A stretch of DNA of 64,000 nucleotides from Thermolongibacillus altinsuensis (GCF_004341205.1 NZ_SLUL01000001.1:239344-303343); one strand, 5' to 3'; positions 42,549-51,570 are shown, counted from the first letter of the stretch. A program made the numbers and translations. The notes: generated by a model from the letters alone, not told the origin.

Positions 42549-42989
42549 ATGAAAATTAGCAGTCGATTTGCAGTTGCTGTCCACATTTTAGCATTGTTAG
42601 CGTTGGAAAAAAATGTGCTTTGCACATCCGAATGGATTGCTAGAAGTGTCAACACGAATCCGGTTGTTGTGCGCCGAGTGATTGGGATGCTAAAAAAAGC
42701 TGGCTTAGTTGAAGTCCGTCCTGGTACAGGAGGCGCTTTTCTTGCCAAAGATATAGAGGACATTACGTTGCTTGATGTATACCAAGCCGTTGAAGCAGTA
42801 GGAGAAGGAGGATTGTTCCAATTTCACGATCATCCGAATCCTCATTGTCCAGTAGGGGCGAACATTCAATCGGTTCTCGAAGTGTTTTTATTACGCGCAC
42901 AAACGGCGATGGAACAAGTATTAGGAGAAATTCGTTTAAAAGAGTTAGTCACCAATTTAGCGCAAAAAATGGGAGAGGGGAGTGATTAA
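42549..42989 (+). CDS. Rrf2-family transcriptional regulator (YwnA-like)
   Basis: A 146-residue regulator. The winged helix MKISSRFAVAVHILALLALE, NTNPVVVRRVIGMLKKAGLV and wing RPGTGGAFLAKD are classic Rrf2. A single Cys lies in NPHCPVG near residue 100, where Fe-S members have three; this one is more like one-cysteine sensors such as YwnA. GGGGTGG precedes ATG 42549. It autoregulates by position (site 1) and probably controls the dioxygenase gene (site 2). Confidence 0.87.
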   Translation: MKISSRFAVAVHILALLALEKNVLCTSEWIARSVNTNPVVVRRVIGMLKKAGLVEVRPGTGGAFLAKDIEDITLLDVYQAVEAVGEGGLFQFHDHPNPHCPVGANIQSVLEVFLLRAQTAMEQVLGEIRLKELVTNLAQKMGEGSD

Positions 42990-43005
42990 TTTTTTTTAAA
43001 TTAGA

Positions 43006-43025
43006 TGTAACTAAAATTGTTACAA
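43006..43025 (+). promoter_or_regulatory. Rrf2 operator (site 2)
   Basis: TGTAAC-TAAAATT-GTTACA, the same arms and 7-bp spacing as site 1, located 67 nt before the dioxygenase gene. Confidence 0.7.
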
Positions 43026-43091
43026 CTAACTGCCGTGATGATCTTTCCACCTTCTCATGATCAATTAAACGAAAGAAAGGAATGATATTGC

Positions 43092-43952
43092 ATGAATGAA
43101 ATCATTCACCCAGAAACAGAAATTGGCCACGTTCATCTTATTGTTTCAAATCTTGATCGCTCGCTCCGTTTTTACCAAAATTTGATTGGATTTCAGATTT
43201 TGAACAAAGAAGAAAATAAGGCGACGTTAACGACAGATGGCGTTACGCCTTTACTTGTGTTAGAAGAGCGAAAAGATGCGATATTAAAGCCGGCCCGAAC
43301 AACGGGATTGTATCATTTCGCCATTTTGGTTCCTAATCGAGCAAGTTTGGCTCGTTCTCTCCTTCATTTGCTGCAAAGCGGATATCCATTGCAAGGCGCT
43401 TCCGACCATCAATTTAGTGAAGCGATTTATCTGACAGACCCTGATGGCAACGGAATTGAAATTTACGCTGATCGTCCTGTCGAACAGTGGGAGCGGACAG
43501 AAAGCGGGGAATATAAAGGGATTACCGAACCTTTAAATGTAGAGGACTTATTAGCTGAAGCAGGGAATGAGCGATGGTTAGGTCTTCCAAAAGAAACGAA
43601 AATCGGCCATATTCATTTGCATGTTGGCAACATTGAAGAAGCGGATGTATTTTACCGTAACGGATTAGGATTTGAAGCGACGATACGAATGGGGAACCAC
43701 GCATTGTTTTTATCTGCGGGCGGCTATCATCACCATATTGGAGTTAATACATGGGCTGGAGTCGGTGCTCCTCAACCGCCAGAGAATGCGACGGGACTAC
43801 GTTTATTTTCGATTTTATTGCCGAATGAAGAAGAATTAAAAAAGGTTGTGGAACGGCTGAAAAAGATTGGTGCATCTGTTGAGCTTGAGCAAGAAAAGGC
43901 AGTCGTCAGAGATCCATCAGGCAATCAAATTCAATTGCAAGTTAAGCAGTAG
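43092..43952 (+). CDS. catE: VOC-family ring-cleaving dioxygenase, CatE-like
   Basis: A 286-residue protein with two vicinal-oxygen-chelate domains. Metal-site candidates are the His in IGHVHLIVSNLDRSL (about 12) and GLYHFAILVP (about 76), with Glu in GNGIEIYADRP (about 123). The second domain starts IGHIHLHVGNIEEADVFYR near 172. Length and sequence resemble B. subtilis CatE (catechol-2,3-dioxygenase). AAAGGA lies upstream of ATG. It is likely induced by quinones or electrophiles through the adjacent Rrf2 regulator. Confidence 0.85.
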   Translation: MNEIIHPETEIGHVHLIVSNLDRSLRFYQNLIGFQILNKEENKATLTTDGVTPLLVLEERKDAILKPARTTGLYHFAILVPNRASLARSLLHLLQSGYPLQGASDHQFSEAIYLTDPDGNGIEIYADRPVEQWERTESGEYKGITEPLNVEDLLAEAGNERWLGLPKETKIGHIHLHVGNIEEADVFYRNGLGFEATIRMGNHALFLSAGGYHHHIGVNTWAGVGAPQPPENATGLRLFSILLPNEEELKKVVERLKKIGASVELEQEKAVVRDPSGNQIQLQVKQ

Positions 43953-44026
43953 CTTATCCACATGAAAATCTACTCATCATCTCGGTATGATCGTCATCAT
44001 GACATCGTTGAAACATCGAATGTCAC

Positions 44027-44079
44027 TTGACAGATCGAAAAAGAGGGAGTACACTGGTAAACAAAATGTTTAAACATTT
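44027..44079 (+). promoter_or_regulatory. promoter and palindromic operator of the second arsR
   Basis: TTGACA (44027-44032), 17 bp, TACACT (44050-44055). A perfect 16-bp palindrome AAATGTTTAAACATTT (44064-44079) lies between +1 and the start codon. Confidence 0.7.
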
Positions 44080-44105
44080 AAACGAAACGAGAAAGAGATG
44101 AAACG

Positions 44106-44408
44106 ATGAGCGAAAAAGCGATGGAATTATTTCGTGCGTGTATTCCGCTGTTTCAAACGTTAAGCGATCCGCATCGGCAAGATATTATTTTGTTGCTGGC
44201 GGAGCACGAAGCGTTGACGGTGAATGAGATTACGGAGCATTCGCGCCTATCAAGGCCAGCCATTTCACATCATTTAAAAATTTTGCGAGATGCCGGACTT
44301 GTGAAAGTTGAACAGAAAGGGACGCAGCGTTATTATTTGCTTTCGCTTGACAACGCTGTGCAGCTGTTGAAACAACTCATTCAATCCGTTGAACAAGAAT
44401 GCCTTTAG
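44106..44408 (+). CDS. ArsR-family regulator without metal-site cysteines
   Basis: A 100-residue winged-helix protein. SDPHRQDIILLLAEHEALTV replaces the ELCVC motif with none of the metal cysteines. Recognition: SRLSRPAISHHLKILRDAGL. The wing is QKGTQRYYLL. The only cysteines are Cys 12 and one near the C-terminus. It probably senses something other than metal, or acts constitutively. GAAAGAGATG precedes ATG. It once preceded an SDR gene, now reduced to 24 codons. A decayed copy of its 3' end lies at 40261. Confidence 0.85.
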   Translation: MSEKAMELFRACIPLFQTLSDPHRQDIILLLAEHEALTVNEITEHSRLSRPAISHHLKILRDAGLVKVEQKGTQRYYLLSLDNAVQLLKQLIQSVEQECL

Positions 44409-44437
44409 CCGTGCGCTAAAGGCATTTTATTTTTTAT
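44400..44437 (+). terminator. terminator of the second arsR
   Basis: TGCCTTTAGC-CGTGC-GCTAAAGGCA and a T-rich tail. Confidence 0.8.
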
Positions 44438-44448
44438 TTATATGCAAC

Positions 44449-44523
44449 ATGAAAAATGAAACAGAGTTCATTACAGGAATGTCGAGTGGGATTGGATATG
44501 CATTTGCGAAACGATTTGTCTAA
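44449..44523 (+). pseudogene. SDR dehydrogenase N-terminal fragment
   Basis: ATG 44449 opens 24 codons: MKNETEFITGMSSGIGYAFA, KRFV, stop. ITGMSSGIG is the SDR cofactor loop (T-G-x3-G-I-G). The rest of the gene is gone and Fur-controlled genes begin soon after. ArsR-SDR pairs are frequent in Bacillaceae, so this is the remains of one. Confidence 0.65.
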
Positions 44524-44564
44524 GTCGGTGAATTTTCTTAAATTTGAAAATCTAGCTATATGGA

Positions 44565-44594
44565 TTGACAAATATAATGATAATCATTATCATT
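44565..44594 (+). promoter_or_regulatory. Fur box over the siderophore-uptake promoter
   Basis: AATGATAATCATTATCATT (44576-44594) holds the perfect palindrome TGATAATCATTATCA, matching the Fur consensus. -35 TTGACA (44565-44570) and -10 TATCAT (44588-44593) are spaced 17 bp, so the box covers the -10. Confidence 0.88.
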
Positions 44595-44639
44595 ATATTG
44601 GGATTGATAATCGTGATCACACAAAAAGGGGGATTACAC

Positions 44640-45608
44640 TTGAAAAAAGGATTATTACTAGTATGTTCACTCTTACTTCTTTTGTTCATGGGCGCATGCG
44701 GAAAACAAGAAGAGAGCGTTGCGTCTGATAAGCAAAAACAGCCAAAAACAGAAGAAGCGACAACACGAACATTTAAAATGGCAAACGGAAAAGAAGTGGA
44801 GATTCCAGCTCATCCAAAGCGAGTCGTGATGCCGTATGAATTTTTAGGAAATGCGTTGGCGCTTGGAGTAAAACCGATCGCAACAACGCAAGCGGTGATG
44901 GAAAATCCTTTTATCAAAGATCAAATCAAAGGGATTGAAAACGTCGGAAATCCGATTTCACTTGAGAAAGTAACAGAATTAAACCCAGATTTAATTATTG
45001 TATATTTAGATGATCAATATGAGCAGCTATCGAAAATTGCGCCAACGGTCGTGATTCCGTTTGGACATTATAAAGGCATTCAAGAAGAAATTCGTGTGTT
45101 TGGGGACATCCTTGGAAAGAAAGAGGAAGCAGAAGAATGGATCAAACAATTTGAAGAAAAAGCGGCTGCTGCTCGTGAAAAGTTACAAGGTGTCATCGGC
45201 AAAGATGAGACGGTCGGCATTTATGAACTGCAAGGAAAAGATTTTTACATATTTGGCGATAATTTTGGACGAGCAGGACAAGTCATTTATAACGCGTTGC
45301 AATTAACTCCGCCGGAGAAGATTAAAAAAGAAGTCATCGAAGGACCGCAGCAATGGAAGATGATTTCCTTAGAAGCATTGCCTGATTATGCGGCTGATCA
45401 TATGTTTTGGACAGTATACCGCACAGAAGAAACGGATCAAGTAGAAAAGGAGATGAAAAATAGCGCCATCTGGAAAAATCTAAATGCCGTCAAAAACAAT
45501 CATGTATATGAAATGAAAATGGAAAATGTATGGTTTACCGACGCCATTTCGCTAGAACATCAGCTTGATCTTGTTGTCGATACATTGCTTTCCCATCATA
45601 AAAAATAA
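44640..45608 (+). CDS. iron-siderophore ABC transporter binding lipoprotein
   Basis: About 322 residues from TTG 44640 (GGGGGAT 8 nt upstream). The signal peptide LLLVCSLLLLLFMGA ends at lipobox Cys. The periplasmic-binding fold has RVVMPYEFLGNALALGVKPI near 65 and ELNPDLIIVYLDDQYEQL near 120. It resembles FeuA/YfiY-type Fe(III)-siderophore receptors; the ligand cannot be read. First gene of a Fur-controlled operon with two permeases. Confidence 0.85.
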   Translation: MKKGLLLVCSLLLLLFMGACGKQEESVASDKQKQPKTEEATTRTFKMANGKEVEIPAHPKRVVMPYEFLGNALALGVKPIATTQAVMENPFIKDQIKGIENVGNPISLEKVTELNPDLIIVYLDDQYEQLSKIAPTVVIPFGHYKGIQEEIRVFGDILGKKEEAEEWIKQFEEKAAAAREKLQGVIGKDETVGIYELQGKDFYIFGDNFGRAGQVIYNALQLTPPEKIKKEVIEGPQQWKMISLEALPDYAADHMFWTVYRTEETDQVEKEMKNSAIWKNLNAVKNNHVYEMKMENVWFTDAISLEHQLDLVVDTLLSHHKK

Positions 45609-45639
45609 TGTGGTATGATAGATATGAAATCAGTTTTTA

Positions 45640-45745
45640 GACTTTTCTGCCAATCTCTTGAACAAAATCGGACAAATTCATTTGTCCGATTTTGTTGCAG
45701 TTCGACAAGATTTTCTTTCCGAACTTGGCAGAAAAGCGTTCTTCT
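45640..45745 (+). repeat. short relative of the multi-hairpin repeat
   Basis: The inner pair TTTTCTGCCA (45643-45652) / TGGCAGAAAA (45726-45735), followed by GCG-TTCTTC, is shared with the long repeat. Inside is one perfect hairpin ACAAAATCGGACAAAT/ATTTGTCCGATTTTGT (45662-45677, 45680-45695) instead of three. It sits between the binding-protein and permease genes. Confidence 0.7.
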
Positions 45746-45790
45746 TTTTTTGCACTTATAGATAAGATGAAGAGAAAACAGGTGAAAATC

Positions 45791-46816
45791 ATGAAAAACG
45801 ATACAGTGAATCTGCATTCGCGGCCATGGATCGCGATGATGGTACTCGTCGGTGGACTTGGTGCGATCGTTTTAGGGATCATGTTATCGATTTCGGTTGG
45901 TGCGGCGGACATTCACTTTTCAACCGTATGGGAAGCGCTTGTTCATTACAATCCGAATCGAACGGAACATTCGATTATTCAAGATTTGCGTCTTCCGCGG
46001 TCGCTTGCGGATGTTTTAGTAGGCGCCAGCTTTGCGGTAGCGGGTGCAATCATGCAAGGAATGACGCGAAACCCTCTTGCAGATGCCGGACTTTTGGGGT
46101 TGAACGCTGGATCGACGTTGATGGTAGCCATTTGCTTCGCGTTTTTCCCGGGATTGTCCTATAATTCTTTGATTCTATTTTCCTTCTTAGGAGCAGCTGT
46201 TGCAGCAGGGCTCGTATACGGGATTAGCTCGTTGGCACGAGGCGGCTTAACGCCGGTTCGTCTTGTGTTGGCAGGAGCAGCCGTAAGCGCATTGTTAACA
46301 GCGCTGAGCGAAGGAATTGCGCTTCATTTTCAGTTAAGTCAAGAATTAGCGTTTTGGTATGCAGGCGGAGTGGCTGGAGTCAAGTGGAGCCAGCTGAAAA
46401 TCATGTTCCCTTGGCTTGCGGGGGCTTTAATAGGCGCATTGCTTTTGTCGCGTTCGATTACGCTACTGAGCCTAGGAGATGACGTAGCGACAGGGCTAGG
46501 ACAAAAAACGGGCTTGGTCAAAGCGCTCAGCATGATGATTGTGCTTCTTTTGGCAGGAGTATCTGTATCGGCGGTCGGACCGATTGGATTTGTCGGACTT
46601 GTCGTTCCACATGTTGCTCGTTTTTTCGTCGGTGTGGACTATCGCTGGATTATTCCTTGTTCGGCTGTTCTCGGTGGAGTATTCATGATTATGGCTGATA
46701 TTGGTGCAAGAATGATCAACCCTCCTTACGAAACGCCAATCGGTGTGTTATTTGCCCTTATCGGTGTTCCGTTCTTCCTTTATGTAGTGCGAAAAGGAAG
46801 GAGGGAATTTTCATGA
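45791..46816 (+). CDS. FecCD-family siderophore permease 1
   Basis: A 341-residue FecCD-family permease of about ten helices. DLRLPRSLADVLVGASFAVA near residue 66, AGAIMQGMTRNPLADAGLLG near 86 and GPIGFVGLVVPHVARFFVG near 260 are family signatures. ATG 45791 has CAGGTG upstream; the frame 5' of it lies in the hairpin repeat. The start of the second permease overlaps its stop by 4 nt. No ATPase gene is in this operon, so a FhuC/YusV-type ATPase must come from elsewhere. Confidence 0.88.
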   Translation: MKNDTVNLHSRPWIAMMVLVGGLGAIVLGIMLSISVGAADIHFSTVWEALVHYNPNRTEHSIIQDLRLPRSLADVLVGASFAVAGAIMQGMTRNPLADAGLLGLNAGSTLMVAICFAFFPGLSYNSLILFSFLGAAVAAGLVYGISSLARGGLTPVRLVLAGAAVSALLTALSEGIALHFQLSQELAFWYAGGVAGVKWSQLKIMFPWLAGALIGALLLSRSITLLSLGDDVATGLGQKTGLVKALSMMIVLLLAGVSVSAVGPIGFVGLVVPHVARFFVGVDYRWIIPCSAVLGGVFMIMADIGARMINPPYETPIGVLFALIGVPFFLYVVRKGRREFS

Positions 46817-47832
46817 ATGGCACGGAGCGACGCAAGAACGTTCAGCGTCTTGCCATACTTGCAGTTTTTTCTGTTCTGATTCTCATTGTGTTTGTGATCA
46901 GCATGAACACAGGATACAGTCGGCTATCTCCGCTTGAAGTGTTTCAAACGCTATTTGGAATGGGAACCGAAAAGCAAGAGTTGATTTTGTTTGAATTTCG
47001 CTTGCCTCGCATTGTCATTTCCCTCCTTGTCGGAGCCGGATTGGCCGTATCGGGCTGCATTATGCAGACCATTTCTCGCAATGCGTTAGCCGATCCAAGC
47101 ATTTTAGGAATTACGCATGGAGCGGGGGTAATGGTCGTTTTATATTTATCGTTTTTCCCAACACAGTTGGACGTTCCCGTTTTATTTTTGCCGATTCTTG
47201 CGTTTATCGGCGGTTTGTTAGCGGCTGCTCTTGTGTTTGGGTTGTCTTATGAAAAATATGAAGGGTTGTTGCCAACGCGTCTTGTTTTAACAGGAGTGGC
47301 AGTTGCGGCTGGGTTGAGCGCGCTTATGACGGTTCTTTCTCTTCGGTTGAGCCGAGAGCTTTATCAATTTGTGGCGGTATGGTTGACCGGAAGCATTTGG
47401 GGAGCAACGTGGGATCATGTGTTAGCGCTTTTACCTTGGATCATCGTCTTATTTGTTTTTGTCTATTATAAAGCGCTCGTACTTGATGTGTTATCATTAG
47501 GAAAAAACGTTGCCACAGGACTTGGGGCGTCTGTTTCAAAAGAACAAGTAATACTGCTAGCTGCTGCGGTCGGGCTTGCAGCTGCTTGCGTGTCTGTCAG
47601 CGGAGGCATTGGATTTGTCGGTTTGATTGGTCCGCATTTAGCGCGACGACTCATCGGTCTGAATCATAAATATTTGCTGCCAGCCTCGGCGCTAGCAGGG
47701 GCTCTATTGTTGCTGACCGCCGACACGATTGGCCGCACGATTCTACAGCCGTCAGAAATTCATGCCGGAATCGTGGTGGCAGTTATCGGAGCACCGTATT
47801 TCTTGTATTTGCTAGCCCGGTCCAATCATTAA
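46813..47832 (+). CDS. FecCD-family siderophore permease 2
   Basis: A 339-residue permease, partner of the preceding one. FEFRLPRIVISLLVGAGLAV near residue 60, SGCIMQTISRNALADPSILG near 80 and GGIGFVGLIGPHLARRLIGL near 262 are family signatures. AAGGAGGG precedes ATG 46813. It ends the operon; terminator at 47850. Confidence 0.88.
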   Translation: MNGTERRKNVQRLAILAVFSVLILIVFVISMNTGYSRLSPLEVFQTLFGMGTEKQELILFEFRLPRIVISLLVGAGLAVSGCIMQTISRNALADPSILGITHGAGVMVVLYLSFFPTQLDVPVLFLPILAFIGGLLAAALVFGLSYEKYEGLLPTRLVLTGVAVAAGLSALMTVLSLRLSRELYQFVAVWLTGSIWGATWDHVLALLPWIIVLFVFVYYKALVLDVLSLGKNVATGLGASVSKEQVILLAAAVGLAAACVSVSGGIGFVGLIGPHLARRLIGLNHKYLLPASALAGALLLLTADTIGRTILQPSEIHAGIVVAVIGAPYFLYLLARSNH

Positions 47833-47849
47833 TTCTGGAATGTTATAAA

Positions 47850-47878
47850 AAGGAGAGGGTCAAACCCTCTCTTTATTT
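47850..47878 (+). terminator. terminator of the siderophore operon
   Basis: GAGAGGGT-CAA-ACCCTCTC followed by TTTATTT. Confidence 0.7.
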
Positions 47879-47936
47879 ACAATAAAGGAATATACAAGTT
47901 CAAGAAATAAGCTCTACATGGACATAACAGTTTCAA

Positions 47937-47965
47937 TTGACATTTACGTAAACGTAAATTAGAAT
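47937..47965 (+). promoter_or_regulatory. MerR-type promoter with operator in the spacer
   Basis: TTGACA (47937-47942), 17 bp, TAGAAT (47960-47965). The spacer contains TTTACG-TAAA-CGTAAA (47943-47958), as expected for the MerR-family regulators (LiuR type) of acyl-CoA genes. Confidence 0.75.
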
Positions 47966-48004
47966 AAAATTCAGAAAAATAAGATAATTAGTGAAGGTGA
48001 AACG

Positions 48005-48385
48005 ATGAACTACTATACGATTTCGCAATTGGCGCAGGAGTTCGATATTAGTACGCGGACGATTCGCTATTATGAAGAGCGGGGAATGATTGCACCGATG
48101 CGGACGGAAACGGGGCAGCGTCTATATACGAGGAAAGATCGCGCGGTGTTAAAGCTCATTCTTCGCGGAAAGCGGTTCGGGTTTTCGCTTGAAGAAATTC
48201 ACGAAATGATTTCCTTATTTGATAAAGACCGAACGGGACGGAAGCAGCTAGAAAAAACGATTGAATACGGTGAACAAAAACTAAAGGAGGTGAACGAACG
48301 AATTGAAGACTTAGTGCAGCTTAAACAAGAAATGGAAACGATTTTGGAAGATTTTAAACAAAGATTAAAAGGATTGGGGGAGTAG
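48005..48385 (+). CDS. MerR-family regulator (LiuR-like)
   Basis: A 126-residue protein. The N-terminal MerR helix-turn-helix and wing are TISQLAQEFDISTRTIRYYE and TGQRLYTRKDRAVLKLI. The C-terminal coiled coil spans about 78-120, ending KQRLKGLGE. There are no metal cysteines. GAAGGTGAAACG precedes ATG. Its gene leads an operon with an acyl-CoA synthetase and an acyl-CoA dehydrogenase; LiuR-type proteins sense acyl-CoA intermediates. Confidence 0.87.
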   Translation: MNYYTISQLAQEFDISTRTIRYYEERGMIAPMRTETGQRLYTRKDRAVLKLILRGKRFGFSLEEIHEMISLFDKDRTGRKQLEKTIEYGEQKLKEVNERIEDLVQLKQEMETILEDFKQRLKGLGE

Positions 48386-48386
48386 G

Positions 48387-49916
48387 ATGAATATTTCTGA
48401 ATTGCTTGCGCGCAATGCTCGAAAGTTTCCGGACAAAGAGGCGATCATTGAAGGAGAAGTGGCGCTTTCTTATCGCGAAGTCGATCAAAACGTTAATCGG
48501 CTTGCTTCGTCGCTCGCTCGCCTCGGCATTCGCCAAGGTGATAAAGTCGCCTTGTATATGCCAAATACGAAAGAGTTTGCCTATGCCTATTTTGCGGTAT
48601 TGCGCCTCGGGGCCATTGTCGTTCCTGTCAATGCTCGTTTAACTGCAGCGGAAGTGCAGTATATTCTTGGACATAGCGAGGCAAAGGCGGTCATCGCTCA
48701 TGATTGGATTTACAAAGAGCTTGAGCCGCTTGTTGGACATGTCGATGTCATTTGGATCAAAACAGGCGAAGCGCAAGACGGATGGCGGTCATTATCTGAA
48801 CTGATTGCAAACGGAACAGCGGAGACGATTGTTTGTCCGTTGAAAGAAGATGACGAAGCGACGATTTTATACACATCGGGAACGACAGGAAAACCGAAAG
48901 GAGTTTTATTTACGTACCGCAACATTTTAGCGGTCGCGAACATGATGGCGTTTGAGACGAAAATGAACAAAGACAGCCGCCTATTGCATATCATGCCGCT
49001 TAGTCATTCCGCACCGCTCCATTTATTTTTCATCGGCGGCATGTATGTCGGAGCCACCCATGTGTTGTCACCATCGTTTTCCCCAGAAGCGTTGCTTAGC
49101 TTAGTGGAGAAGCACAAAATTACCCATTTCTTCGGAGCACCTGTCGCCTACTTACTCACCGCAAAACATCCACGTCTTTACGAACACGATCTTTCTTCCG
49201 TCCAATATTGGACGTATGGCGGAGCACCGCTTTCATCAAACGAAGTTCAATTCATCGCCAAGCAGTTCCGCACCGACCGTCTCATGTGTTTATACGGCTT
49301 AACCGAAGCTGGCCCAAACGGTGTGTATCTTGCGCCTGAAGAACACGCGACCAAAGCAGGAAGTGTAGGCAAACATGCCGCGCTCCATTGCGAAGTGAAA
49401 ATTGTCGATGAATATGGCAATGAAGTTCCCGTTGGCGAAGTCGGAGAAGTGGTGTTAGCCGGGGAAGGGACGATGAAAGGATACTATAAAGATGAAGAAA
49501 AAACGGCAGAAGCGTTGAAGAACGGCTGGTTGTATACAGGCGATTTAGCGCGTCGGGATGAAGACGGCTACATTTGGATTGTGGATCGCAAGAAAGATAT
49601 GATCATTTCTGGCGGGGTAAATGTCTATCCGAAAGAAATCGAAGATGTGTTGCGAACGCATCCTGCCGTTGTCGATGTTGCCGTTGTTGGCGTACCGCAT
49701 CCGGAGTGGGGAGAAACGGTAAAAGCATTTGTCGTCACCGCGCAGCCAATTGAAAATCTTGCGGAGGAATGTAAACGTTTTCTAGAAGGTAAAGTCGCTG
49801 ACTACAAAATCCCGCGTTTATATGAAGAAATTCGTGAATTGCCGCGCAATACGACAGGGAAAGTATTAAAACAAGTGTTGAGGGGGATGAGCAATGAAAC
49901 GATTGCGCGAGGCTGA
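48387..49916 (+). CDS. acyl-CoA synthetase (AMP-forming)
   Basis: A 509-residue ANL-superfamily ligase that activates a carboxylic acid to its CoA thioester. The P-loop ATILYTSGTTGKPKGVLFTY is near 158. GLTEAGPNGVYLAPE (A5) lies near 304, YTGDLARRDEDGYIWIVDRK (A7/A8) near 383 and the catalytic Lys in PRNTTGKVLKQ near 498. GGGGGAGTAGG precedes ATG, 1 nt after the regulator stop. Chain length cannot be read. Overlaps the dehydrogenase by 23 nt. Confidence 0.9.
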   Translation: MNISELLARNARKFPDKEAIIEGEVALSYREVDQNVNRLASSLARLGIRQGDKVALYMPNTKEFAYAYFAVLRLGAIVVPVNARLTAAEVQYILGHSEAKAVIAHDWIYKELEPLVGHVDVIWIKTGEAQDGWRSLSELIANGTAETIVCPLKEDDEATILYTSGTTGKPKGVLFTYRNILAVANMMAFETKMNKDSRLLHIMPLSHSAPLHLFFIGGMYVGATHVLSPSFSPEALLSLVEKHKITHFFGAPVAYLLTAKHPRLYEHDLSSVQYWTYGGAPLSSNEVQFIAKQFRTDRLMCLYGLTEAGPNGVYLAPEEHATKAGSVGKHAALHCEVKIVDEYGNEVPVGEVGEVVLAGEGTMKGYYKDEEKTAEALKNGWLYTGDLARRDEDGYIWIVDRKKDMIISGGVNVYPKEIEDVLRTHPAVVDVAVVGVPHPEWGETVKAFVVTAQPIENLAEECKRFLEGKVADYKIPRLYEEIRELPRNTTGKVLKQVLRGMSNETIARG

Positions 49917-51567
49917 TCCAAATTTGATGGCGAATTTGAAAAAATATTTAGATCCTGAACTATATGCCTATGCAGAGGAAAAGCTTGAACAGTTTTGGCA
50001 ACTTTGCATGACCGACATTGACCGCCGTGCGGTTCATACCGACCGTGAAGGACAGCCGCGGCTCATTAAGTACGACCGCTTTGGGAATGACGTTTCCGAA
50101 ATATGGGTCAACGAAGGATATCGCCAAACGGTGAACCAAACGTATGAAACAGGCATTGTCGGCTATGTGCATAAAGACATTCCCGAACTCAGACGAAAAG
50201 GGAATTATATTTATTCGTATGCGCAAGGATATTTATTATCGCAGGTCGAGCCAGGTTTTTATTGTCCGGTCACGTTAACGATGGCGACGGCGTATTTGCT
50301 TGAACATTTTGCGGATGAGGAATTGAAGAACAAATATTTACCGCATGTCATCTCGACTGGAGAGATCGAGCTATATGAAGGAGCGACGTTTTTAACCGAG
50401 CGCCAAGGCGGATCGGATGTCGGCGCCAACGAAGTGCGTGCGGTTCCGTGCGGCGATCATTATCAAATTTATGGCGAAAAATATTTTGCAAGCAATGCGG
50501 GCATGTGCGGCGTGGCGACGGTGCTCGCGCGCATAGACGGAAGCGAACCGGGAACAAAAGGACTTAGCCTATTTCTTGTGCCGTGGCGCAATGAAGACGG
50601 GAGGCTGAACGGCATTCACATTCGACGTTTGAAAGATAAGCTTGGCGTAAGAGCCGTTCCATCGGCAGAAGTCGTCTTTGAAGGCGCGAAAGCTTACTTA
50701 ATCGGCGATGCGAAAAAAGGATTTTATTATATGATGGAAGCGCTCAACTTATCGCGCGTATGTAATGCCGTTGCTTCGATTGGCATTATGAAGCGGGCGC
50801 TTGACGAAGCGAAGCAATATGCATCGAATCGTTCTGCATTCGGCCAGAAGCTTACGTCGTATCCGATGGTGCAAGAGACGCTGGCCAACTTAACGGCGAG
50901 ACAAGAAGTACAGACGAGCGCTTGCTTTGAGTTGATCTCGTTTTTTGATCGCGTCATGAGAACACCTGAACAAGCGTCCGAAGAAGAAAAAGCATGGAAT
51001 CGCCTCTTGATTGCGCTTTTGAAAATGCGCACGGCTGAAGAAGCGATTGCCTTTGCTCATGAAGCGATTGAAATGCACGGCGGCAACGGTTATATTGAGG
51101 ATTTCGTCACCCCTCGACTTCTTCGCGATGCCCAAGTGTTAACCGTATGGGAAGGAACCGCGAACATTTTAGGATTAGAAGTATTGCGTCTCATGCGCAA
51201 ATACCGCGTTCATGAAATGTTTATCCAAACGATGAACGAAGAGCTTGCCAAACTTCCAGCCGCTGTGCGGGCATTGGCTGCACCGGTCGAAAACGGACTA
51301 AACGAACTCGTGCAGTCTCTTCAACAACTGAACGGACAGCCAGAACAAGTCCAAACGTATCATGCGAAAAAAATCGCCAACCGCTTATGCGATCTTTATT
51401 TAAGCATCATCGCGTTAAAAGATGCCCAAGAAAGCGAACGTAAACAAATCATCGCCCGCCTCTTTTTACAACATATTTGGAACGATGATCTTTTTGATCG
51501 CGATATGCTTTCCGTTCAATATTTTGACTTGGTGATGAATGAGAAAAACGAGTTAGGGGTGAGATAA
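49894..51567 (+). CDS. acyl-CoA dehydrogenase, AidB-like long type
   Basis: A 557-residue flavoprotein, longer than the ~380-residue classical enzymes, as in the AidB/large ACAD group. The FAD loop is GATFLTERQGGSDVGANEVR near 166. RSAFGQKLTSYPMVQETLAN is near 315, EMHGGNGYIEDFVTPRLLRD near 390 and VWEGTANILGLEV near 418. The C-terminal ~120 residues form an extra helical domain. GAGGGGGATG inside the ligase end precedes ATG 49894. It probably oxidises the acyl-CoA made by the upstream ligase. Confidence 0.88.
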   Translation: MKRLREADPNLMANLKKYLDPELYAYAEEKLEQFWQLCMTDIDRRAVHTDREGQPRLIKYDRFGNDVSEIWVNEGYRQTVNQTYETGIVGYVHKDIPELRRKGNYIYSYAQGYLLSQVEPGFYCPVTLTMATAYLLEHFADEELKNKYLPHVISTGEIELYEGATFLTERQGGSDVGANEVRAVPCGDHYQIYGEKYFASNAGMCGVATVLARIDGSEPGTKGLSLFLVPWRNEDGRLNGIHIRRLKDKLGVRAVPSAEVVFEGAKAYLIGDAKKGFYYMMEALNLSRVCNAVASIGIMKRALDEAKQYASNRSAFGQKLTSYPMVQETLANLTARQEVQTSACFELISFFDRVMRTPEQASEEEKAWNRLLIALLKMRTAEEAIAFAHEAIEMHGGNGYIEDFVTPRLLRDAQVLTVWEGTANILGLEVLRLMRKYRVHEMFIQTMNEELAKLPAAVRALAAPVENGLNELVQSLQQLNGQPEQVQTYHAKKIANRLCDLYLSIIALKDAQESERKQIIARLFLQHIWNDDLFDRDMLSVQYFDLVMNEKNELGVR

Positions 51568-51570
51568 TGC

